Positions 37,106-45,920 are shown, numbered from the stretch's first letter. The stretch: 64,000 nucleotides of DNA from Roseibaca sp. Y0-43 (GCF_020667835.1 NZ_JAFMPR010000001.1:248001-312000); one strand, 5' to 3'. The notes: generated by a model from the letters alone, not told the origin. Numbers and translations are program-made.

Positions 37106-38605
37106 CTACTCCCGTTTCCGTGTGCGTTTGGGCCATGCTGTCCAGCCGATGACCGCCACGGTCAGCACGATCAGGATCTGGCTGAGCGTGTTTTCCAATA
37201 GCCGCAATTGCGGAATATCCATCGCCATGCCGCCCAGAATGGTCTGCACATAGCCTTGTTCGGCAATCGTGCCCAGGATCAGGCCCAGCACGATGGGCGC
37301 GGCATCCAGCCCCAGCCCGCGAATGACAAACCCCACCATGCCAAGACCCAGCATCAGCGCCACATCGACAAGGTTGTTGCGCAGCGCGTAGGTGCCAAGC
37401 ATGGTGATGACCAGAATGGTCGGCACCAAAAAGTAATGCGGCGTGCGCTTGATGACCTGGTAGATCAGCCGCCCGCCCAGCAAGCCCACCGGGATCAGCA
37501 TCAGCGCGGCAAGGCCCATCGATATGATGAAGCCATTGGCCAGAACCCCCGTTTCGGCAAACAGGTCCAGACCGGGCCGCAGACCGTGCAGCAGCATCAC
37601 GCCAAGGATGACCGCATCGGGCGGCGCACCGGGAATGCCCAGCGTCAGCAGCGGCACCATAGACCCCGCGACCATCACGTTATTGCTGGATTCGGACGCG
37701 ACCAGCCCTTCCGGGTTGCCCTTGCCGAAACTGTCGGGGTCGTCGGACCCGCGCTTGGCCTCGTTATAGGCCACGAGCGAGGTGATGGACCCGCCCGCGC
37801 CCGGAATGATCGCGATGATCTGGCCGATCAGGCAGGACCGGATCAGATTCACGGGCTTGCTCAGCACGGTGGTCATTGCCGCGCCAAAACGAAAGCCGCT
37901 ATTGCCCAGCCCGGTGTCGGCATCCAGCGCGGCGCGGCCTTGGCGCATCATGTTAAGAAGTTCGGGGATCACGAACAGCCCGATCAGCGCGACAATCAGC
38001 GAGATCCCGGCCTGCAATGGTGGCCAGCCGAAAGTGAAGCGCGATTCGCCGCCGATGGGCGAAATGCCGATCGTGCCGATCAGCAACCCGATTGCGCCGC
38101 CCAATAGCCCTTTCAGCACCGATCCTGTCCCCAAAGACCCGATCAGCGTCAGGCCAAGGATGGCGACCCAGAACATCTCTGACGGGCCGAATTTCAGCGC
38201 CAGTTGCGCCAGCGGCGGCGCGGCCACCAGCAAGAACAGAACGCCCACAACACCGCCAATGACCGAGGCAATCGTTGCGATGCTGATCGCCTCCAGCGCG
38301 CGGCCCTGCTTGGCCATCGGATGGCCGTCGAAGGTCGTGGCAATCGAGGACGGCGTGCCGGGCGTGTTTATCAAGATCGCGGTGAATGCCCCGCCATAGA
38401 TGGTGCCCATGTAGACGGCGCCAAGGGCAACCAGCCCTTCGAGCGCGTCCATGGTGAAGGTGAAGGGCAGCATGAGCGCCAGCGCCATCGTGGCCGTCAG
38501 CCCCGGCAGCGCGCCGACAAACAGCCCCGCCGTGACCCCCAGCAGCACGATCAGCAGCATATGCGGTTGCAACACGGCCAAGGCCGCCGCGATCAGGACA
38601 TCCAT
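37106..38605 (-). CDS. tctA: Tripartite tricarboxylate transporter large subunit TctA
   Basis: A 499-residue inner-membrane protein with about 11-12 helices. Family marks: GALPGLTATMALALMLPFTF near residue 30-50, YGGAFTAILINTPGTPSS, the matching second-repeat IIPGAGGSITSLVAYNEAKR and LTLGIPGAPPDAV. These duplicated PG-containing loops line the transport path. The gene starts at 38605 and follows tctC after a 67-base spacer with a hairpin. It works with TctB and the periplasmic TctC using the sodium or proton gradient. Confidence 0.95.
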   Translation of the reverse strand: MDVLIAAALAVLQPHMLLIVLLGVTAGLFVGALPGLTATMALALMLPFTFTMDALEGLVALGAVYMGTIYGGAFTAILINTPGTPSSIATTFDGHPMAKQGRALEAISIATIASVIGGVVGVLFLLVAAPPLAQLALKFGPSEMFWVAILGLTLIGSLGTGSVLKGLLGGAIGLLIGTIGISPIGGESRFTFGWPPLQAGISLIVALIGLFVIPELLNMMRQGRAALDADTGLGNSGFRFGAAMTTVLSKPVNLIRSCLIGQIIAIIPGAGGSITSLVAYNEAKRGSDDPDSFGKGNPEGLVASESSNNVMVAGSMVPLLTLGIPGAPPDAVILGVMLLHGLRPGLDLFAETGVLANGFIISMGLAALMLIPVGLLGGRLIYQVIKRTPHYFLVPTILVITMLGTYALRNNLVDVALMLGLGMVGFVIRGLGLDAAPIVLGLILGTIAEQGYVQTILGGMAMDIPQLRLLENTLSQILIVLTVAVIGWTAWPKRTRKRE

Positions 38606-38638
38606 GATCGTTCCCTACGGGTTGAAGTTCCGACAGAC

Positions 38639-38663
38639 CCCCGGCGGGCTGAACCCACCGGGG
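38639..38663 (-). repeat. Hairpin between tctC and tctA
   Basis: CCCCGG-C-GGG / CCC-A-CCGGGG, a 10-bp stem with one mismatch and a 5-base loop, ten bases after the tctC stop. It has no T-run. It stands in the same place as the hairpins after the binding-protein genes at 11197 and 17324. Confidence 0.6.
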
Positions 38664-38672
38664 ACAAGGCGA

Positions 38673-39623
38673 TTATTGCGTCAGGAAATCACCATACTGG
38701 TCGCGCAGGCGCGCCAGCAGGTCGATGGCGGCCTGACCGCGAATATCGGTCATCTGGAAGCCCATCGGCACCTGCCGCTCTGCCATGGTGGTGTTCATTT
38801 CGGTGAACAGGTTGGCCAGCATCTCGATCCGCTCGGGCGGGGTGCCCTTGGGCGCTGCCACACCGCGATAGGTGCCGCCGACAATATCATAGCCCAGCTC
38901 GCGGAAGGTGGGCGTGTCCGGCAGCACGTCCAGACGTTCCTCGGATGCCACGGCCAGCACGCGCACATCGTCGCCCATCTGCACGCCGAGCGTAGAGTTC
39001 GAGATCACCGCGCCCACATGACCACCCAGAATGGCGGCGGGCAACGGCCCGGTGCCGGTAAAGGGAATATAGGTCACATCCGCTTCGGTCAGCTGCTCCA
39101 TCCGCAGCGTTTCCAGGTGGTTGCCAGAGAAGGTGCCAGACCCGCCCACGGTCAGCGATTGCGGGTTTTCCTTGGCGAAGTTGACAAGGTCGTCAAGCGA
39201 CTGGAAGGGGCTGTCGGCACGCACTACCAGCACATGCGGGGTGAAGTGGAACCACGTGATGATATCGAACCCTTCGGTCGTATAGCCCGCGTCCGTGCGC
39301 TGGATGGGCTGGCCGACGATATGCGGCAGGTTGATGCCGATAATCTCATGCCCGTCGGGTTCGGCATTGCCTTGGAATTCGGCCCAAGCGACCGCGCCGC
39401 CACCACCCGGCTGGTGGCGCACATTGACGGACACGCCCAGCGCTTCTTCCATCATGGGTTCCTGCATCCGCGCGGTGATGTCGGATTCGCCGCCCGGATT
39501 GAACGGAATGATGTATTCGATCGCCCGGCTTGGAAAATCCTGCGCGACTGCGGGCACGGCAAGGGCCAAGCCGGCAACAGCGCCCAAAAGGCTGGCAAAA
39601 GGTGTCAGTTTGGTCTTTGTCAT
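38673..39623 (-). CDS. tctC: Tripartite tricarboxylate transporter substrate-binding protein TctC
   Basis: A 316-residue periplasmic binding protein (Bug family). Signal peptide MTKTKLTPFASLLGAVAGLA ends at VPAVAQ, then the mature start DFPSRAIEYIIPFNPGGESD, where the PGG loop forms the carboxylate-binding site, and NVRHQPGGGGAVAW. AGGGAGG lies seven bases before the ATG. It is first of the tctC-tctA-tctB-dehydrogenase-VOC set. The upstream region has an ATGTATA/TATACAT inverted repeat that may be an operator. Bug proteins bind a wide range of carboxylates; the ligand here is unknown. Confidence 0.94.
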   Translation of the reverse strand: MTKTKLTPFASLLGAVAGLALAVPAVAQDFPSRAIEYIIPFNPGGESDITARMQEPMMEEALGVSVNVRHQPGGGGAVAWAEFQGNAEPDGHEIIGINLPHIVGQPIQRTDAGYTTEGFDIITWFHFTPHVLVVRADSPFQSLDDLVNFAKENPQSLTVGGSGTFSGNHLETLRMEQLTEADVTYIPFTGTGPLPAAILGGHVGAVISNSTLGVQMGDDVRVLAVASEERLDVLPDTPTFRELGYDIVGGTYRGVAAPKGTPPERIEMLANLFTEMNTTMAERQVPMGFQMTDIRGQAAIDLLARLRDQYGDFLTQ

Positions 39624-39673
39624 TGTCCATCCTCCCTAGTGATGTGGGCAAAGCCTAACAGGGCAAATTACAC

Positions 39674-39697
39674 ATGTATACTATAAAGTTTATACAT
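39674..39697. promoter_or_regulatory. Putative operator/promoter upstream of tctC
   Basis: A perfect inverted repeat ATGTATA-N10-TATACAT in an AT-rich patch, 51 bases before the tctC start and 51 bases before the helicase start on the other strand. The element stands out in a GC-rich region. It could bind a GntR-type or other dimeric regulator controlling tctC; no regulator gene is adjacent. Confidence 0.55.
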
Positions 39698-39747
39698 TGC
39701 GCCCCGCGCTTCCCCTGCCCGGCACGTGCCCTATCTCGCGGCAGGAT

Positions 39748-42168
39748 ATGACGCAGACACTTCCCACCGTCCTGACCGATTGGTTTCACGCGCAAGGCTG
39801 GCAGCCCCACCGCCACCAGCTGGAGATGCTGCGCGCCCCCGGCCATGCGCTGCTGATCGCACCCACCGGCGGCGGCAAGACATTGGCGGGCTTCCTGCCC
39901 ACCTTGGCCGATGCCTGCACCGGCACGATGGGCGACGGGATGCACACGCTCTACGTCTCGCCGCTGAAGGCGCTGACGCATGACATTGCGCGCAATCTGT
40001 CGCGGCCCGTGGCCGAGCTGGGGCTAAAGCTACGCATAGAGGACCGCACGGGCGATACCGCAGCCGCCCGCCGCGCCCGCCAACGCGTAGACCCGCCGCA
40101 TGTGCTGCTGACCACACCCGAAAGCCTTGCGCTGATGCTATCCTACCCCGAAGCGCCGCGAATCTTTGCAGGGCTAAAGCGCGTGGTGATCGACGAGATC
40201 CACGCACTGGCCGAATCCAAACGCGGCGACCAACTGGCGTTGGGGCTGTCGCGGCTTATGACCCTTGCGCCGGGGCTGCGCATGGCGGGCCTGTCGGCCA
40301 CGGTCGAAAACCCGGCGGCGCTGGCGCAATTCATGGGCGGGGCAGAGGTGGTTCTGGCCGATCCCGGCCCGCCCCCCGATATTGCCATGCTGCCCACCAC
40401 CGCCACGCCCCCATGGTCGGGCGCAGGTGGTGCCTATGCCGCGCGCGATGTGCTGGCCGCGATCCGCGATGCCCGCCTGACGCTGGTTTTCATCAACACC
40501 CGTGCGCAGGCAGAGGTGTTTTTTCAGGCGCTCTGGGCCGTGAATGACGAGAACCTGCCCATTGGCCTGCACCATGGCAGCCTGTCGCGCGACGCCCGCC
40601 ACAAGGTCGAGGCCGCGATGGCACAAGGCGCGCTGCGCGCCGTGGTGGCGACCGGATCGCTTGATCTGGGGCTGGACTGGGGCGATGTCGATCTGGTCAT
40701 CCAGATCGGCGCGCCCAAGAACATCAAGCGGCTGGTCCAGCGCATCGGCCGCGCGAACCATCGGTTCGACGCGCCGTCACGCGCCCGCATCGTGCCCGCG
40801 AACCGCTTTGAGGTGCTGGAATGCGTGGCCGCGCTGCAAGCGGTGCAGGCAGGAGAGCTTGACGGCGATGGCCTACCCCCGGTCGGCGGCTTGGATGTGC
40901 TGTGCCAACACATCCTGACGCTGGCTTGCGCCGGACCGTTCAAGGCCGAAACGCTGTTCCATGAAATCCGCCGCGCGGGCCCCTATGCGGGCCTGAGCCG
41001 CGCGCAATTCGACGATTGTCTGGATTTCGTCGCAACCGGCGGCTACGCGCTGCGCGCCTATGACCGCTGGCAACGGCTGATGGAACGGGGTGGCCAATGG
41101 CAGCTCCGTGACCCGCGCGCGGCGCGCGACATCCGCATGAATATCGGCACCATCGTCGCGCCCGAACTTCTGTCGGTCCGCCGTGGCCCGCGCGGCGGCG
41201 CGCCGTTGGGAGAGATCGAGGAAAGCTTCGCCGCCAGCCTGTCGCCCGGCGACACCTTCCTGATCGGCGGGCAAACCGTGCGCTATGACCGCCTGCGCGA
41301 CATGGTGGTCGAGGTTACACCCCAGCCCACCCGAGAGCCAAAGATCGCCGTGTTCAACGGGTTGAAAATGGCCACCTCGACCGAACTTTCGGCCCGTGTG
41401 CTGGACCTGATCGGCGACCGCGCCGCTTGGGACACTCTGCCCGCGCATACCGCCGAATGGCTGGCCCTTCAGGCAGAGGTCGCAACTCTGCCCACCCCCG
41501 GCACCATGACCTGCGAGACCTTCCTGCGCGGCGGGCGGTGGTATTTCGCGCTCTATTCATTCGCCGGGCGCAATGCCAACCAGACACTGGGGCTGTTGCT
41601 GACACACCGCATGGAACAGGCGGGCCTCGCCCCCTTGGGCTTTGTCGCCACCGATTACGCGCTCCTCATCTGGTCGCTCGAGCCGGTGCGCGACCCCGCG
41701 CCGCTTCTGGACCCAGACGGCCTGCGTGACGGGATGGAAACGTGGCTTGCCGAGAATGCCGTGATGAAACGCACCTTCCGCGCGGTCGCGACCATCTCCG
41801 GCCTGCTGCAACGTAACCTGCCGGGACAACGCAAATCCGGCAAACAAGCCACGTTTTCCAGCGATATCCTCTATGACACGCTGCGCAAATTCGACCCCGA
41901 CCACCTGCTCTTGCGCATCACCAGGCAGGAATCCCTGCGCGGGCTGGCCGATTTCGGCCGGATAGAGGAAATGCTGCGCGCGCGGCCCCATATCGTGCAT
42001 TCCCTGCCGCCGCATGTCACACCTTTTGCAGCCCCCCTCATGCTGGAAGCGGGCCGCATTCCCATACGCGGGGCAGGCTCCGAGCGCCTGCTCGACGAGG
42101 AAGCCGCCCGCATGATGGCAGAGGCGGGCTTGCAGATGGATGACGATCGCGCCAAAACCGGCGCATGA
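39748..42168 (+). CDS. Ligase-associated DEXH-box DNA helicase (Lhr-type)
   Basis: An 806-residue superfamily 2 helicase of the Lhr core type. Motif I APTGGGKT, motif II VIDEIHAL (DEIH), motif III GLSATV, then FINTRAQAEVFF, motif V ATGSLDLGLDWGDVDLV and motif VI QRIGRANHR. The C-terminal half is the winged-helix and beta-barrel part of Lhr. It lacks the long extension of full-length Lhr (about 1500 residues), as ligase-associated forms do. ATG 39748 is preceded by GCAGGA only two bases away, so the start is not secure. pdeM overlaps its stop by four bases. Predicted partners are the ligase and nuclease encoded to the right. Confidence 0.93.
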   Translation: MTQTLPTVLTDWFHAQGWQPHRHQLEMLRAPGHALLIAPTGGGKTLAGFLPTLADACTGTMGDGMHTLYVSPLKALTHDIARNLSRPVAELGLKLRIEDRTGDTAAARRARQRVDPPHVLLTTPESLALMLSYPEAPRIFAGLKRVVIDEIHALAESKRGDQLALGLSRLMTLAPGLRMAGLSATVENPAALAQFMGGAEVVLADPGPPPDIAMLPTTATPPWSGAGGAYAARDVLAAIRDARLTLVFINTRAQAEVFFQALWAVNDENLPIGLHHGSLSRDARHKVEAAMAQGALRAVVATGSLDLGLDWGDVDLVIQIGAPKNIKRLVQRIGRANHRFDAPSRARIVPANRFEVLECVAALQAVQAGELDGDGLPPVGGLDVLCQHILTLACAGPFKAETLFHEIRRAGPYAGLSRAQFDDCLDFVATGGYALRAYDRWQRLMERGGQWQLRDPRAARDIRMNIGTIVAPELLSVRRGPRGGAPLGEIEESFAASLSPGDTFLIGGQTVRYDRLRDMVVEVTPQPTREPKIAVFNGLKMATSTELSARVLDLIGDRAAWDTLPAHTAEWLALQAEVATLPTPGTMTCETFLRGGRWYFALYSFAGRNANQTLGLLLTHRMEQAGLAPLGFVATDYALLIWSLEPVRDPAPLLDPDGLRDGMETWLAENAVMKRTFRAVATISGLLQRNLPGQRKSGKQATFSSDILYDTLRKFDPDHLLLRITRQESLRGLADFGRIEEMLRARPHIVHSLPPHVTPFAAPLMLEAGRIPIRGAGSERLLDEEAARMMAEAGLQMDDDRAKTGA

Positions 42169-42854
42169 CCGCGTTCACCTTCCACGGCCATGCTTTCACC
42201 GCGCTACCCTCGGGCGCGCTGCATTGGCCTGCGCAAGACGCGCTTCTCGTGGCCGACCTGCATCTAGGCAAATCCGAACGCACGGCCCGGCGCGGCGGCC
42301 CCCTGCTGCCACCTTACGAGGTTCAGGCAACACTCACCCGCTTGACTGACGACCTGCGCGCCACCGGGGCGCGCTGCCTGATCGCGCTGGGTGACAGTTT
42401 CGACGATGACGCCGCGCAAACCGCGCTGCCGCCTGCCGCGCAAACCCTTCTGGACCAGATCGCGGCGCGGCAGGAAACGCTCTGGATCAGCGGCAACCAT
42501 GACCCGAAATCGCAAGCCGTGGCAGAGATCACGCTGCATGGCCTGACCCTGCGCCATATCGCGGCCCCGCCCGGCCCCGACATATCGGGCCACTACCACC
42601 CCAAACTCACGCTGGCGGGCCGCCGCCTGCCTGCCTTCCTGGTCGGCGCGCAACATCTGATCCTGCCGGCCTACGGCGCGTATACCGGCGGGCTCGATGC
42701 CGGTCATCCGGCGCTGGCCACCCTTATCCCCGATGGCTGCGCCATTCTCACTGGCAAACGCACGCGCATGGTGCCACTGCCGCGTGGTTCATCCTTGCAT
42801 AAATATCCTGGGGGGCGAGCGCGGCAGCGCTCGGGGGGCAACGCCCCCCAATAA
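42165..42854 (+). CDS. pdeM: Ligase-associated DNA damage response endonuclease PdeM
   Basis: A 229-residue calcineurin-like metallophosphoesterase. The metal motifs are ADLHLGKS, ALGDSFDD, SGNHDP and SGHYHPK. It overlaps the helicase gene by four bases (ATGA) and is convergent with the ligase gene 39 bases away. The last about 20 residues (SSLHKYPGGRARQRSGG and after) are encoded by a dispersed repeat (42788-42849) and carry no family match, so the native protein probably ended near residue 208 before the repeat arrived. Enzyme activity is known for the family; its DNA substrate in the pathway is not settled. Confidence 0.92.
   Translation: MTAFTFHGHAFTALPSGALHWPAQDALLVADLHLGKSERTARRGGPLLPPYEVQATLTRLTDDLRATGARCLIALGDSFDDDAAQTALPPAAQTLLDQIAARQETLWISGNHDPKSQAVAEITLHGLTLRHIAAPPGPDISGHYHPKLTLAGRRLPAFLVGAQHLILPAYGAYTGGLDAGHPALATLIPDGCAILTGKRTRMVPLPRGSSLHKYPGGRARQRSGGNAPQ
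42788..42849 (+). repeat. Dispersed Rhodobacterales-type repeat, copy B
   Basis: TTCATCCTTG, then AAATATCCTG, a GAGCGCGGCAGCGCTC palindrome and a GGGGGGC/GCCCCCC hairpin: the same order of blocks as copies A (9555-9618, minus) and C (56295-56367). Here it lies inside the 3' end of pdeM and supplies its final codons. Confidence 0.8.
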
Positions 42855-42893
42855 CAAAAATTGCCGTGCGCGCGGAACGCGCGCTCCGCTGAA

Positions 42894-44459
42894 TCACTCA
42901 GGCAGGAACGCGCGCAAACTCGCAAGCGTGTCGGCCTCGGACGCTGGCTTGTCGAACCTGATGCGCGAGATGCGCGGGAACCGCATCGCGACGCCCGACT
43001 TGTGGCGCGGTGACAGGTTCAACCCCTCAAAAGCCACCTCTACCACCATATTGGGTGCCACCGCACGCACCGGTCCGAACCGCTCGATCGTGTTGCCGCG
43101 CACGAACCGGGCCAGCTCTTTCAATTCGGCATCGGTAAAGCCGAAATAGGCCTTGCCCACCGGCACCAGCGCATCGCCGTCCCAGACGCCGAAGGTGAAA
43201 TCGCTGTAATAGCCAGAGCGTTTGCCATGCCCGCGTTGGGCGTAAAGCAGCACGGCATCGACCAGCATAGGGTCGCGCTTCCACTTGAACCAATGCCCCT
43301 TGATGCGCCCGCCCAAATAGGGGCTGTCGCGGTGCTTTATCATCACCCCCTCGATCACCGCCTCGGGCGGGTCGGCGCGCAGGCGGGCCAGATCGTCCCA
43401 TGTCGTGAAAGCTAGCAGCGCAGAGATGTCCACCCGCACCGGGTCCAGAACCGCCACAGCCTGCTCCAAGGCCGCGCGGCGGGTGTCAAATGGCTGGCTG
43501 CGCAAATCCTGCCCCTGCCACAGAAGCAAGTCATAGGCGCGCAGCGCCGCCGGGTGGCTGGCTTGCAGCTTGGCGCTGGGGGCTTTGCGGCCAAGCCGGG
43601 TTTGCAGATCGTTGAAAGGCGCGACGTGATCGCCCCGGCGCACCAGCAATTCGCCGTCGATCACCCCGTCGAAATCAAGCGCGGCCAACAGGTCGGGGAA
43701 TGCGCCAGAAATATCGTCGCCCGTGCGGGAATACAGCCGCCTCGTGCCATGGTCCGAAACGGCTTGCACGCGAATGCCGTCCCATTTCCATTCGGCGATG
43801 AACTGCGCGGGGTCCAGATCGGCGAGGGCCGTTGCATCGGTGGGCGTGGACAGCATCACCGGTCGGAACGGCGCGCGCGCGGCAGAGACGGGTTTCGCGC
43901 CCCCTTCGGCCCAAGCAAAGAGGTCGGCATAGGGCGGTTTCAGCCCGTGCCAGAGCTCCTCGACCTCTGCCAGCGCCAGCCCGCCGAAATCGGCCACCGC
44001 CTGCCGCGCCAAGCGGGCCGACACGCCCACCCGCAGGCCGCCCGTGGCCAGCTTCAGATAGGCATAGCGTTGCGACGGGCCAAGCGCATCCAGCCGTGCC
44101 GCGATCGCCTGTGGCAGCCGGGTTTTCGGCGTCTCGCGCAGTTCCGCCACCAGCTCAGACAAGGCCACCTCTGGCCCCGGCACCGCATCGGGCCAGGCCA
44201 GCGCGATGGTTTCGGCCAGATCGCCCACGAAATCGTAGCTGATCGCGAAAAGTTCCGGGTCCAGCCGGTCACTCGCCAGCCCGCGCAGCATAGACGGCGT
44301 GACCGCCCTGAGCCCCAGATCGTCCGTCAGCGCCGCCAGCGCCAGCCCGCGCTCGGGATCGGGTTGGGCGGCGAAGAACTGGCGCAAATGGTCCAGCTTG
44401 CGCAAGCGCTGGGGGGTGAAGGCCAACCGCTCGAGCAAGTCCGCAAACGCGCCGATCAT
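42894..44459 (-). CDS. ATP-dependent DNA ligase (bacterial LigC/cisplatin-type family)
   Basis: A 521-residue ligase that joins DNA nicks using ATP. An N-terminal helical domain of about 200 residues precedes the adenylation domain, where motif I is EWKWDGIRVQ with Lys225 as the AMP-binding residue. Motif III/IIIa lies in SGAFPDLLAALDFDGVIDGELL, motif IV in AVIEGVMIKHRDSPY and motif V in WFKWKRD. The C-terminal OB domain ends near FPRISRIRFDKP. The gene start overlaps the exonuclease stop by four bases, so the two are co-translated. It belongs to the ligase-associated four-gene module. Confidence 0.94.
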   Translation of the reverse strand: MIGAFADLLERLAFTPQRLRKLDHLRQFFAAQPDPERGLALAALTDDLGLRAVTPSMLRGLASDRLDPELFAISYDFVGDLAETIALAWPDAVPGPEVALSELVAELRETPKTRLPQAIAARLDALGPSQRYAYLKLATGGLRVGVSARLARQAVADFGGLALAEVEELWHGLKPPYADLFAWAEGGAKPVSAARAPFRPVMLSTPTDATALADLDPAQFIAEWKWDGIRVQAVSDHGTRRLYSRTGDDISGAFPDLLAALDFDGVIDGELLVRRGDHVAPFNDLQTRLGRKAPSAKLQASHPAALRAYDLLLWQGQDLRSQPFDTRRAALEQAVAVLDPVRVDISALLAFTTWDDLARLRADPPEAVIEGVMIKHRDSPYLGGRIKGHWFKWKRDPMLVDAVLLYAQRGHGKRSGYYSDFTFGVWDGDALVPVGKAYFGFTDAELKELARFVRGNTIERFGPVRAVAPNMVVEVAFEGLNLSPRHKSGVAMRFPRISRIRFDKPASEADTLASLRAFLPE

Positions 44460-45457
44460 TCCGGTTCATCCTCGTATCCGACCAGCCGCAAGGGCTTTGC
44501 GGCCCGCCCCTGCATGGCGCACCAGCGCAAGATCGCATCCTCGCGGCCATGCGTGACCCATGTCTCTGCCGGGTTCAACTCGGTGATGGTCGCGGTCAGT
44601 TCCGGCCAATCGACATGGTCCGATATGACCAGCGGCAGTTCCACCCCCCGCTGCCGCGCCCGCGCGCGCACCATCATCCAGCCGCTGGCGAAACAGATAA
44701 CCGGGTCGGGGAAGCGTTGTGCCCATGTCGCGGCAAAGGCCGATGGCGGCGCGATGATGATCGTGCCCGCGAAATCGCCCTTATTGCCGCGCGCCACCGT
44801 GGCCGGGCGCAACTCGCCCAAGGGCACCCCTTGTGACAAGTGATAGTCGCAGAGCTTTTGCAACGCGCCGTGAATATAGATCGGCGCGTCATAGCCTGCT
44901 TGGCGCAACAGCATGATAACGCGTTGTGCCTTGCCCAGCGCATAAGCGCCCACCAAATGCGCGCGATCGGGGAAGGCCGCGACAGATGCCAGCAATTTGC
45001 CGATTTCCAACGCCGGGTCGGGGTGGCGAAAGACCGGCAGGGCAAAGGTCGCCTCTGTCACGAAGATGTCGCAGGGCACAGCTTCCCAAGGCGCGCAGGC
45101 AGGGTTCGGCGTGCGGGCATAGTCGCCCGTCACCACCACGCTTGGCCCTGCACTTTTCACCTTGATCTGGGCAGAGCCAAGCACATGCCCCGCCGGGTGA
45201 AAGCTGACAGTCGAATCTCCGATTCGCATCCGCCCCTCGGCGACCTGCCTTGTTTGGCAAAACCCCTCGCCATAGCGCAGCGCCATGATGTCGAGCGTCT
45301 GCGCCGTGGCCAGCACCGCGCCATGGCCCGCGCGCGCATGATCGGCATGGCCATGCGTGACAAGCGCCCGCGCGACGGGGCGCAGCGGGTCGATGTAGAA
45401 ATCCCCCGCCGGGCAATACAAGCCCTCGGGCCGGGTGATGAGCGGTGTGTCGGCCAT
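44456..45457 (-). CDS. Ligase-associated DNA exonuclease, metallo-beta-lactamase fold
   Basis: A 333-residue MBL/beta-CASP-like nuclease. The metal motif is THGHADHARAGH, followed by FHPAGHVLGSAQI, VVTGDYARTPNP and a late ISDHVDWPEL His. It is similar to the mRNA-processing-factor/SNM1-related nucleases and to the family named as ligase-associated exonuclease. The ATG at 45457 is chosen by homology (MADTPLITRPEG) with CAGGGGG upstream; an open frame runs 192 bases further but has no family content. It is first of the leftward pair with the ligase. Confidence 0.93.
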   Translation of the reverse strand: MADTPLITRPEGLYCPAGDFYIDPLRPVARALVTHGHADHARAGHGAVLATAQTLDIMALRYGEGFCQTRQVAEGRMRIGDSTVSFHPAGHVLGSAQIKVKSAGPSVVVTGDYARTPNPACAPWEAVPCDIFVTEATFALPVFRHPDPALEIGKLLASVAAFPDRAHLVGAYALGKAQRVIMLLRQAGYDAPIYIHGALQKLCDYHLSQGVPLGELRPATVARGNKGDFAGTIIIAPPSAFAATWAQRFPDPVICFASGWMMVRARARQRGVELPLVISDHVDWPELTATITELNPAETWVTHGREDAILRWCAMQGRAAKPLRLVGYEDEPE

Positions 45458-45732
45458 GGCCCCCTGCACCTGACTTGGGTTCTGATGAAGAGAGTAGCAC
45501 GCAAGTCCGCCACGCCCAGATATTGTGCGAATGTGGCCTTCGCACCACCACCACGGGCGTTTGTGCAGCAACGCAACAGGCAGGGTGCAGGGCAAGGCAT
45601 GGAAAATCCTGAGTCTTTCCAACACCCTGCACGGGGCCATGGGCGTCAAGCGAAAATAGCTTCACGGAACCGTAATTTTTCCGTTGACGCGCCCCGCCGA
45701 AATACGTCAGTTTGTGTGCAGTCAGCACGGTG

Positions 45733-45748
45733 CCCACTACATCTAGTA
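45733..45748 (+). promoter_or_regulatory. Possible NrdR box upstream of nrdJ
   Basis: CCACTACATCTAGTAA with the palindromic ACTA-CATC-TAGT core resembles the 16-base NrdR boxes found before ribonucleotide reductase genes. It lies about 172 bases before the nrdJ start. A second box at the usual 31-base spacing was not found. The rest of the 45458-45920 spacer shows no gene, and no cobalamin-riboswitch core was seen. Confidence 0.4.
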
Positions 45749-45920
45749 AGCGACGCGAAGCGCAGATGGGTATCGGGACAGGGATCGAACATCACGGAAA
45801 CCAGCCTGTGCGACCGCGCGGGATGCCTGCATTCAGCAGCCGATGGCGCGTGCCCTGTTCAGCCGACATTCGACCGCGCCCCACGGGCGCAAGATTAACG
45901 CAGTCAGGGGCGACAGGCAC

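Noticed and set aside
45500-45920. Cobalamin riboswitch upstream of nrdJ
   Set aside because: I found neither the B12-box sequence nor the conserved core in this spacer.
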